A DNA stretch of 64,000 nucleotides. It comes from Bacteroides sp. AN502(2024). Its GTDB lineage: Bacteria; Bacteroidota; Bacteroidia; Bacteroidales; Bacteroidaceae. This document shows positions 56,857 through 64,000 of the stretch, piece after piece. The stretch's first letter is position 1. Every line of letters begins with the position of its first letter. The stretch lies in contig NZ_JBGFSP010000003.1 of NCBI RefSeq assembly GCF_041227145.1, positions 2,232,001 through 2,296,000 on the forward strand, given 5' to 3'. The position numbers and the translations under genes are program-made. The notes under the pieces are model-generated. The model did not search any database. It had not been told where the DNA came from and saw only the letters and a program-made list of their open reading frames with translations.

Positions 56857-58590
56857 ATGAAATACTTAAAATACTTTTTAATCATTGCTTTATTTGGTAT
56901 AGTTACCTCATGTAGCGATTTCCTGGATAGAACGAACCCTAACGAGCCGGACAATGTAACATTCTGGGTAAATGAAGAGCAGCTTAAAAATGCTTTGCCA
57001 CCCTGCTATGAAGCTTTACAAAAAGACTATCTCGTGAATTGGAGTGAATCGACGGCCGAAACAGTTATGTGGGGGAATATTACTAGTGGACTAAGTAAGG
57101 TTTCGGGAGGCAAGCACTCTTATACTGACGGTTTTCCTTTTACTACCTATTGGACAGGAGCGTATAGCTATATTTATCGCTGCAATAATTTTTTAGACAA
57201 TTATAATAAAGCTCAAGTGGTTCAAAACAAAAAAGACGTTTATGCTGCAGAAGTAAAAACTATCCGGGCGCTTATGTACTTTTACCTCACGACATTTTGG
57301 GGAGATGTACCTTGGGTAGGAGAAGTTATCCAACCCGAAGATGCATATATCGAACGTACTCCCAGAGAGAAAGTCATTGACCAACTTGTCGAGGATTTGA
57401 AATGGGCAGCAGAGCGTATGCCTGAAGAAAGGTATACAGGCGATAAACTGGGAAGATTTGACCGCTGGGGCGCTTTAGCCATATTGGCACGTATCGCTTT
57501 GCAGAACGAAAGGTGGGAACTGGCTGCAAAAACGAGTGAATATATCATCGAAAACAGCCCCTATGGCTTGTATGAATACGAAAAACTATTTCATCACGAA
57601 GGGGATGTCGAGAATGATCCGAAGAATATCGAAGCCATCGTATATAGCCTTTTTGTACCCGAGGTCCGTACACAAAGTTTACCTAATGAGACTTGTAGCC
57701 CGACAGACTATATACGTCTCAATCCAACGAAGTCGTTGGTGGATGCTTATTTGTGTACAGACGGTAAACCGGCAAAAACCGGATTGGAATATTATAAAAA
57801 GATTGGTGTGCAGACCTCATCATTATACAAGTCGCCTGAAGAGCATTATGCTGATTATTTCCAAAACAGGGATCCTAGAATGAAGATGACTTTATATGCT
57901 CCGGGTGACAAATGGCCGGGAGGAGATGACGGTGACCCTGATACAGATAAGGCCAACGAGATATTTAATCTACCTCGTTTTGCTTCATTACAAGACAATA
58001 ACCGTGTGGGAGCAAATAGCCGTACAGGTTTCTATCTGAAAAAGTATAACGACATTGATTTGGCCGGCTCAAGTGTAGGTGGACACGGTAATCTCAATGT
58101 CATCCGTTTTGCCGAAATCTTGCTGATTTATGCTGAAGCCACCTTCGAACTACAAGGCAAGAAACTGACACAAACACAGATTGATTACTCCATCAACAGA
58201 CTTAGAGATCGTGTGAATATGCATCGTATGAACCTTGACGAACTTAGTGCATGGGGGATGGATCTCGAAACCGAATTGAGAAGAGAACGTCGTATTGAAT
58301 TGGCGGGTGAAGGTACAAGATATGCCGATGTGATGCGCTGGCGTGAAGGTGAACTTCGTTTTGGACGTGCCATCACCGGTCCCAGCCTGAAAGTATGTAT
58401 GAACGATTTGGGTGCCAACCCGTATCCCGATACCGGAGTAGATGAATTTGGCGATGTAATTTACGAAAAGTCTACCGCAGAAGGTGGAGCACGCTACTTC
58501 GATGCAGCGAAACATTATTTGTGGCCTGTGCCTAATCCCGAACGTCAGAAAAATCCTTTGTTAGGACAAAATCCAGGATGGGAAAAGTAA
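56857..58590 (+). CDS. SusD-like nutrient-binding lipoprotein
   Basis: 577 residues. Lipobox VTSC (Cys19), the SusD/RagB fold with RRERRIELAGEGTRYADVMRWREGE and the family ending LLGQNPGWEK. Paired with the preceding SusC gene (20-base gap); captures the ligand outside the cell. Confidence 0.96.
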   Translation: MKYLKYFLIIALFGIVTSCSDFLDRTNPNEPDNVTFWVNEEQLKNALPPCYEALQKDYLVNWSESTAETVMWGNITSGLSKVSGGKHSYTDGFPFTTYWTGAYSYIYRCNNFLDNYNKAQVVQNKKDVYAAEVKTIRALMYFYLTTFWGDVPWVGEVIQPEDAYIERTPREKVIDQLVEDLKWAAERMPEERYTGDKLGRFDRWGALAILARIALQNERWELAAKTSEYIIENSPYGLYEYEKLFHHEGDVENDPKNIEAIVYSLFVPEVRTQSLPNETCSPTDYIRLNPTKSLVDAYLCTDGKPAKTGLEYYKKIGVQTSSLYKSPEEHYADYFQNRDPRMKMTLYAPGDKWPGGDDGDPDTDKANEIFNLPRFASLQDNNRVGANSRTGFYLKKYNDIDLAGSSVGGHGNLNVIRFAEILLIYAEATFELQGKKLTQTQIDYSINRLRDRVNMHRMNLDELSAWGMDLETELRRERRIELAGEGTRYADVMRWREGELRFGRAITGPSLKVCMNDLGANPYPDTGVDEFGDVIYEKSTAEGGARYFDAAKHYLWPVPNPERQKNPLLGQNPGWEK

Positions 58591-58609
58591 TCATTAAAAA
58601 ATAGAAACC

Positions 58610-59401
58610 ATGTATTTAATGAAGAAATATTTATTATTGTTTTTATGCCTGACTTTGGGCGTTGCCTATGCACAAGACACTCTACGGGTGCGGGTAATGA
58701 CCTATAATTTGAGATTTGGCGAACTGGCATCTTTAGAAGAACTTGCTCATCACATCAAATCCTTCAAACCTGATTTTGTGGCGCTTCAGGAAGTGGACAG
58801 CAAAACAGACCGTAAGCGTACCCCGCAGCAGAAGGGAAAGGATTTTATATCCGAACTTGCCTATTATACGGGGATGTTTGGGCTCTATGGAAAAACGATT
58901 GATTATTCTACCGGTTATTACGGCATTGGAATGTTAAGTAAATATCCATATATTTCTGTTCAAAAGACAATGCTGCCACATCTGGTCAAAGAACATGAGA
59001 GACGGGCTATGCTGGAGGGATTATTCGAAATGGGTAATGATACCATTGTTTTTACCTCTACGCATCTGGACGTTAACTCTCAAGAAACACGGGCGGAGCA
59101 AATAAAATTTATTACCGGCCATTTCAAGAATTATAAATATCCTGTAATTTTGGGAGGCGATTTCAATGCGCGTCATTACTCCGAGGCAATACGCGGTATG
59201 GATAGTTGGTTTGCCGCGAGTAACGATGATTTTGGAATGCCGGCATGGAAACCTGTGATTAAGATAGATTACTTGTTTGCATACCCGCAAAAAGGATGGC
59301 GTGTGATTAATACACAAACTGTCCAGTCGCTTTTGTCAGATCATTTACCGATTATTACGGAACTGGAATATGTGAAAGAAGCATCGAAAAAGAAATATTG
59401 A
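58610..59401 (+). CDS. Secreted endonuclease/exonuclease/phosphatase-family hydrolase
   Basis: About 260 residues with a signal peptide (cleavage after AYAQ; the Met at 58619 gives a tidier signal). The metal-dependent phosphodiesterase fold shows all usual landmarks: TYNLRFG (Asn), LQEVDS (Glu), STHLD, GGDFNA (Asp/Asn) and SDHLPI (Asp-His). The family cuts phosphodiester or phosphate ester bonds in nucleic acids, lipids or glycan-linked groups. In a PUL the likely job is removing a phosphate-linked group from the imported or surface glycan. Confidence 0.9.
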   Translation: MYLMKKYLLLFLCLTLGVAYAQDTLRVRVMTYNLRFGELASLEELAHHIKSFKPDFVALQEVDSKTDRKRTPQQKGKDFISELAYYTGMFGLYGKTIDYSTGYYGIGMLSKYPYISVQKTMLPHLVKEHERRAMLEGLFEMGNDTIVFTSTHLDVNSQETRAEQIKFITGHFKNYKYPVILGGDFNARHYSEAIRGMDSWFAASNDDFGMPAWKPVIKIDYLFAYPQKGWRVINTQTVQSLLSDHLPIITELEYVKEASKKKY

Positions 59402-59428
59402 TACTCACTTATAACATTCTGATTTTTT

Positions 59429-61588
59429 ATGATACATACGATAATCAAGTATTTATTAATTTCAACAACGCTTTTTTTCTGCTCATGCCACAAGCCTAAG
59501 ACGGATATTATCACCCCCGCCAAACTGCTAATAGAACGTCAGATTGGGGAAAGAGCAAAGTCTATCCACTTTGAATATATTGAACCATCCGAAGGTAAAG
59601 ATATATTCGAAGTGATAGCAAGTGACGGCAGGCTTACTTTAAGGGGAAGTAGCTCCGTTGCTATTTGCTACGCTTTTCATACTTACATGAAAGAAGCTTG
59701 TAAGAGCATGAAAACATGGAGCGGTGAACATATAACATCGGTGATGCCGTGGCCCGATTATGAATTGTATGAACAAGTGTCCCCTTATGAGTTGCGTTAC
59801 TTCCTGAATGTTTGTACATTCGGCTACACGACCCCTTACTGGGACTGGGAGCGTTGGGAAAAGGAAATTGACAGGATGGCCCTTTATGGTGTAAATATGC
59901 CCTTGGCTACAGTGGCCAGCGAAGCTATTGCGGAACGGGTATGGCTTCGTATGGGATTGACCAAAGAAGAAATCCGTGAATTTTTCACTGCCCCTGCACA
60001 TCTTCCCTGGCATCGTATGGGTAATCTGAACAAGTGGGACGGTCCTTTATCTGATGCCTGGCAACATAATCAAATCGGCTTGCAACACCAAATCCTGATC
60101 CGTATGCGCGAGTTGGGCATGCAACCCATAGCACCCGCGTTTGCAGGTTTTGTGCCGGAAGCATTCGCACAGAAACATCCCGACACACAATTCCGGCATA
60201 TGCGGTGGGGTGGTTTTGATGAAGAGTACAACGCCTATGTATTGCCACCGGACTCGCCTTTCTTCGAAGAAATAGGCAAACTGTTTGTCGAAGAATGGGA
60301 AAAAGAGTTTGGAGAAAATACTTATTACCTGTCGGACAGTTTTAACGAAATGGAACTACCTATAGATAAGGAAGATAAAGAAGCGAAATATAAGTTATTG
60401 GCCGAGTATGGAGAAACGATTTATAAATCAATTACAGCCGGAAACCCTGATGCTGTTTGGGTTACACAAGGATGGACATTCGGATATCAACATTCATTCT
60501 GGGATAAAGAATCGCTTAAAGCCTTGTTAAGCAATGTACCTGATGATAAAATGATTATCATTGATTTGGGCAATGATTATCCCAAATGGGTATGGAACAC
60601 CGAACAGACATGGAAAGTACACGATGGATTTTACGGAAAGAAATGGATATTCAGCTATGTACCCAACTTTGGCGGGAAAAACACAATGACAGGAGATCTG
60701 GACATGTATGCTAATTCTTCGGTCAAAGCGTTACGTGCTGCAAATAAAGGTAACTTGATTGGGTTTGGTTCTGCCCCTGAAGGACTCGAAAACAATGAGG
60801 TTGTTTACGAACTGTTAGCCGATATGGGATGGACATCAGATAGCATTGATCTTGACGATTGGATGAAAATATATTGCGAGGCCCGTTATGGAGGATATCC
60901 CGATGCCATGGAGGAAGCTTGGAAACTCTTCCGGAAGACAGCATATAGTTCTCTCTATTCATACCCCCGTTTTACTTGGCAAACTGTAGTACCCGATCAA
61001 CGGCGGATCAGTAAAATCGACCTTAGTGATGATTACTTGCAGGCTATACGTTTGTATGCTAGTTGCGCTGGCGAACTGAAAAGCTCTGAATTATACAGAA
61101 ATGACCTCATTGAGTTTGTTTCGTATTATGTAGCGGCTAAAGCTGAAAATTTTTATAAGCAGGCCTTGAAAGATGATTCGGAGAATCGTGTTCTCGCAGC
61201 GCAACGTAATCTGCAACAAACCGTTGATTTGTTGATTGACGTTGACAGGCTGTTGGCTTCTCATCCTTTATATCGATTAGAAGAATGGGTGGAACTTGCA
61301 CGTAATAGCGGAACAACTCTTCAGGAAAAAGATGTTTATGAAGCAAATGCCAAACGCTTGATTACAAGTTGGGGTGGTATTCAGGGAGATTATGCTGCTC
61401 GTTTCTGGAGCGGGTTAATTAAAGATTACTATATTCCTCGCATACAGCTCTATTTCACAAAAGATCGGAATAAAATTCGAAAATGGGAAGAACAATGGAT
61501 TACATCTCCCTGGAGCAACACTACAACTCCGTTTGATGACCCGGTCAAGGCTGCATTGGGTTTAATAGAGAAAACAAATAAGTTATAG
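59429..61588 (+). CDS. GH89 alpha-N-acetylglucosaminidase
   Basis: 719 residues. N-terminal lipobox-like FCSCHK (Cys20), small alpha/beta domain (to about 105), then the catalytic TIM barrel from about 120 (ELRYFLNVCTFGYTTPYWDWERWEKEIDRMALYGVNMPL, split here by familiar motifs) and a C-terminal alpha-helical domain. By comparison with known GH89 enzymes, E307 (SDSFNEMEL) should be the acid/base and E451 (GSAPEGLEN) the nucleophile. It removes terminal alpha-linked GlcNAc, as in heparan sulfate or GlcNAc-alpha-1,4-Gal glycans. Here it probably acts in the periplasm or at the surface. Confidence 0.93.
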   Translation: MIHTIIKYLLISTTLFFCSCHKPKTDIITPAKLLIERQIGERAKSIHFEYIEPSEGKDIFEVIASDGRLTLRGSSSVAICYAFHTYMKEACKSMKTWSGEHITSVMPWPDYELYEQVSPYELRYFLNVCTFGYTTPYWDWERWEKEIDRMALYGVNMPLATVASEAIAERVWLRMGLTKEEIREFFTAPAHLPWHRMGNLNKWDGPLSDAWQHNQIGLQHQILIRMRELGMQPIAPAFAGFVPEAFAQKHPDTQFRHMRWGGFDEEYNAYVLPPDSPFFEEIGKLFVEEWEKEFGENTYYLSDSFNEMELPIDKEDKEAKYKLLAEYGETIYKSITAGNPDAVWVTQGWTFGYQHSFWDKESLKALLSNVPDDKMIIIDLGNDYPKWVWNTEQTWKVHDGFYGKKWIFSYVPNFGGKNTMTGDLDMYANSSVKALRAANKGNLIGFGSAPEGLENNEVVYELLADMGWTSDSIDLDDWMKIYCEARYGGYPDAMEEAWKLFRKTAYSSLYSYPRFTWQTVVPDQRRISKIDLSDDYLQAIRLYASCAGELKSSELYRNDLIEFVSYYVAAKAENFYKQALKDDSENRVLAAQRNLQQTVDLLIDVDRLLASHPLYRLEEWVELARNSGTTLQEKDVYEANAKRLITSWGGIQGDYAARFWSGLIKDYYIPRIQLYFTKDRNKIRKWEEQWITSPWSNTTTPFDDPVKAALGLIEKTNKL

Positions 61589-61594
61589 CTTTTT

Positions 61595-62737
61595 ATGAAA
61601 AAGATTGTATTGGCATTCGACTCGTTTAAAGGTTCGGTCGGCTCTTTTGAAATAGCGAAAGCGACCGAAAAAGCGATTCAGGAGGAATTACCTGACTGTC
61701 AGATTATACGTTTCCCCATAGCTGATGGTGGCGAAGGGACTACGGAAGCCTTATGTTCTGCTCTTAATGCTCAAACGGTGTCATGTCGGGTGCATGATCC
61801 ATTCATGAAGCCAATTGATGTATCGTATGGTATCGTAAACAATGGTGCGATGGCTATTATCGAAATGGCTTCGGCCTGCGGTCTTCCATTGATTGATTCA
61901 AGCCGAAGAAACCCAATGAAGACTACGACTTATGGAGTTGGAGAAATGGTTGCTGACGCATTAAAACGAGGGTGTCGGGAATTCATTATTGGGATTGGCG
62001 GAAGTGCGACAAATGATGCGGGAATGGGTATGCTGAAGGCTTTAGGGGCACGTTTTCTGGATAGAGAGAACTGTGAACTGGAACCTGTCGGCGAAAGTCT
62101 GATAAAAGTTCATCAAATAGATATTTCTCAATTAAATCCGGCATTGAAGGAGAGTAATTTTACGATCGCCTGTGATGTTAGTAATCCATTTTGGGGAAAA
62201 GAAGGTGCAGCCTATGTATATGCTCCTCAAAAAGGTGCAACTATGCTGCAAGTGATAGAGTTGGACAATGGGTTGCGACATTATGCACAGGTGATAAAGG
62301 AATATACAGATATGGACATATCGCAACTTCCCGGTGCCGGAGCAGCCGGAGGAATGGGAGGCGGCCTGCTTCCGTTTCTGAATGCAAAATTGCAATCCGG
62401 GATAGAAGTTATATTGAAAACGCTTCGTTTCGAAGAAGTCGTTCAACAGGCAGACCTGATACTGACTGGAGAAGGGAAACTGGATCGCCAGACTTGTATG
62501 GGAAAGGCACTGGACGGAATCTTACGTGTCGGTGACAGATGTCAGGTTCCGGTGATAGCATTAGGGGGAGCGGTCGAAGCCACTGAGGCACTTAATAGGA
62601 TGGGTTTTACAGCCGTACTTCCTATCCAGCCTTTCCCGGTAACACTTGAAGAGGCGATGCAACCGGAGTTTACGAAAGAAAACATAGAGAGAACGGTGCG
62701 ACAGGTGGTGAGAATCATCAAACAATTTACTAAATAA
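61595..62737 (+). CDS. Glycerate kinase (GarK/GlxK type)
   Basis: 380 residues, the usual length. Opening IVLAFDSFKGSVGSFE, then IADGGEGTTEAL, IGIGGSATNDAGMGMLKALG and LTGEGKLDRQT, all conserved in type-I glycerate kinases. It phosphorylates D-glycerate, feeding it into lower glycolysis as phosphoglycerate. It lies 6 bases after the GH89 gene and 6 before the permease gene, so the three are probably one transcript. Its presence in a PUL suggests glycerate is a product of the substrate. Confidence 0.95.
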   Translation: MKKIVLAFDSFKGSVGSFEIAKATEKAIQEELPDCQIIRFPIADGGEGTTEALCSALNAQTVSCRVHDPFMKPIDVSYGIVNNGAMAIIEMASACGLPLIDSSRRNPMKTTTYGVGEMVADALKRGCREFIIGIGGSATNDAGMGMLKALGARFLDRENCELEPVGESLIKVHQIDISQLNPALKESNFTIACDVSNPFWGKEGAAYVYAPQKGATMLQVIELDNGLRHYAQVIKEYTDMDISQLPGAGAAGGMGGGLLPFLNAKLQSGIEVILKTLRFEEVVQQADLILTGEGKLDRQTCMGKALDGILRVGDRCQVPVIALGGAVEATEALNRMGFTAVLPIQPFPVTLEEAMQPEFTKENIERTVRQVVRIIKQFTK

Positions 62738-62743
62738 TACTCA

Positions 62744-64000
62744 ATGACAGCGATAGGTGCATTAATCGGGCTTTCATTATCCATACTGTTAATCATAAGA
62801 AAGCTTTCTCCGACATACAGTCTGATTATCGGAGCGATAGTTGGAGGATTGTTGGGAGGACTATCTTTAAATGAGACTGTAACGGTGATGACCGAAGGGG
62901 TGAAAGAAATCGCTCCGGCGGTATTGCGGATTATGACGGCCGGAGTCTTATCAGGTATATTAATACAAACCGGAGCTACCACTGTCATCTCCAATGCAAT
63001 TATACATAAAATGGGTGAGAAGCGGGTATTTATGGCATTGGCACTCGCAACTATGTTACTTTGTACTGTAGGTGTATTTATTGATGTGGCTGTGATAACT
63101 GTTGCACCAGTGGCTCTTTCGATAGGTAAGCGTTTTAACCTGTCTCCATCCGTGTTACTTATTGCTATGATCGGGGGAGGTAAGTGTGGAAATATCATAT
63201 CACCTAACCCGAATACCATTATAGCAGCCGGAAATTTTAATACAGATCTATCGGCTGTAATGTTTGCCAATATTTTACCGGCAGTGATCGGTTTGTTTTT
63301 CACCGTTTTCGTTATTGTCCGTCTAATGCCTCAAACAGTAAAAAATAAAAAGGTGGTGATACAAACTGTGAATAAAGAGAAAGAGAGAAATCTGCCGTCG
63401 CTAATAGCTAGTCTGATTGCTCCTGTTGTTACTGTTGTTTTATTGGCATTACGCCCTATAGCAGGAATCAATATTGATCCTTTGATAGCTTTGCCGGTAG
63501 GTGGTTTGTGTGGCGCTATCTGTATGAGACAATGGAAAAATATTCTTCCAAGTATAGAGTATGGACTGCAGAAGATGTCTGTGGTAGCTATTCTGTTGAT
63601 AGGAACCGGAACTATTGCCGGTATCATAAAGAACTCTTCTTTGAAAGACTGGATTCTTACAGGATTGGATCATGCTCATATTAGTGATGTGTTGATTGCT
63701 CCTATATCAGGCGCATTGATGTCAGCGGCTACGGCATCGACAACAGCCGGAGCGACATTGGCTTCTTCTTCGTTTGCTGAAACAATATTGGCTATAGGGA
63801 TTTCTGCGGTTTGGGGGGCAGCTATGATTAATTCGGGAGCTACAGTTCTTGACCATTTGCCACATGGTTCGTTCTTTCATGCGACAGGAGGCGTATGCGA
63901 ACTCAACTTTAAGGAACGTCTGAAGTTGATACCTTATGAATCTCTTATAGGGATAGTGTTAGCTGCCGGAACGACTATTTTAGATATAATAAGTAATTAA
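62744..64000 (+). CDS. GntP-family sugar-acid permease
   Basis: 418 residues ending exactly at the window edge with its stop codon, so complete. About twelve membrane segments. The family marks are GGKCGNIISPNPNTI and the C-terminal STTAGATLASSSFAE and NSGATVLDHLPHGSFFHATGG. GntP-type proteins are proton symporters for gluconate and related acids. Next to a glycerate kinase, the likely cargo is glycerate, crossing the inner membrane. Gluconate or another hydroxy acid remains possible. Confidence 0.93.
   Translation: MTAIGALIGLSLSILLIIRKLSPTYSLIIGAIVGGLLGGLSLNETVTVMTEGVKEIAPAVLRIMTAGVLSGILIQTGATTVISNAIIHKMGEKRVFMALALATMLLCTVGVFIDVAVITVAPVALSIGKRFNLSPSVLLIAMIGGGKCGNIISPNPNTIIAAGNFNTDLSAVMFANILPAVIGLFFTVFVIVRLMPQTVKNKKVVIQTVNKEKERNLPSLIASLIAPVVTVVLLALRPIAGINIDPLIALPVGGLCGAICMRQWKNILPSIEYGLQKMSVVAILLIGTGTIAGIIKNSSLKDWILTGLDHAHISDVLIAPISGALMSAATASTTAGATLASSSFAETILAIGISAVWGAAMINSGATVLDHLPHGSFFHATGGVCELNFKERLKLIPYESLIGIVLAAGTTILDIISN

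Noticed and set aside
1..64000. tRNA, rRNA, insertion sequences, prophage or conjugative genes
   Set aside because: None was recognised from coding content or sequence patterns on either strand, although short RNAs cannot be excluded by reading alone.

Overview
This window reads as a chromosome segment of a gut Bacteroides or close relative. Four things point there: two SusC/SusD-type polysaccharide utilisation loci (PULs), a hybrid two-component system (HTCS) regulator, a UpxY-type antiterminator heading a capsule operon, and promoters with the Bacteroides TTTG / TAnnTTTG architecture. I see no tRNA, rRNA, insertion sequence, phage or CRISPR array.

Layout. (1) 1-17825: the 3' part of an HTCS gene (+) faces, tail to tail, a minus-strand PUL transcribed SusC > SusD > short SusC > SusD > two BACON-domain surface lipoproteins > GH16 > GH18. 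(2) 18651-26403: housekeeping and envelope genes: a plug-less TonB-receptor-like barrel paired with a large TPR protein, a Nudix hydrolase, and the ahpC/ahpF peroxide-defence pair. (3) 26657-51752: a large surface-polysaccharide locus on the + strand in two blocks. The first block carries a DUF5683-like protein, a GT4, a GNAT acetyltransferase, a PglC-like phosphoglycosyl transferase, a PglE-like aminotransferase and an OmpA-like barrel. After a terminator, a UpxY-led operon follows: Wza, Wzc, an ABC exporter (Wzm/Wzt), a CDP-glycerol glycerophosphotransferase with a glycerol-3-phosphate cytidylyltransferase (TagF/TagD-like), nine further glycosyltransferases and an EpsG-type polymerase. The locus ends in an opposing GT2 gene broken by a one-base shift at a G6 tract. 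(4) 53399-64000: a second PUL (+): SusC with an STN signalling domain, SusD, a secreted endonuclease/exonuclease/phosphatase-family enzyme, GH89 alpha-N-acetylglucosaminidase, glycerate kinase and a GntP-type permease.

How it fits together. The first PUL is built to capture and cut a beta-linked glycan (GH16 plus GH18) under HTCS control. The capsule locus should start its glycan on a 4-amino-type sugar phosphate, elongate it with many transferases, add glycerol phosphate in teichoic-acid style, and export it through ABC and Wza/Wzc parts that usually belong to different pathways. The second PUL looks aimed at an alpha-GlcNAc-containing ligand that also yields glycerate, possibly via a phosphodiester; its true substrate cannot be read from sequence.

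The most unusual observations are the teichoic-acid-like capsule with mixed export machinery, the GH89/phosphodiesterase/glycerate PUL, the G-tract frameshift in the terminal glycosyltransferase, the loss of the SxGG strand in the GH18, and two intergenic regions each filled with its own short word repeated in both orientations.
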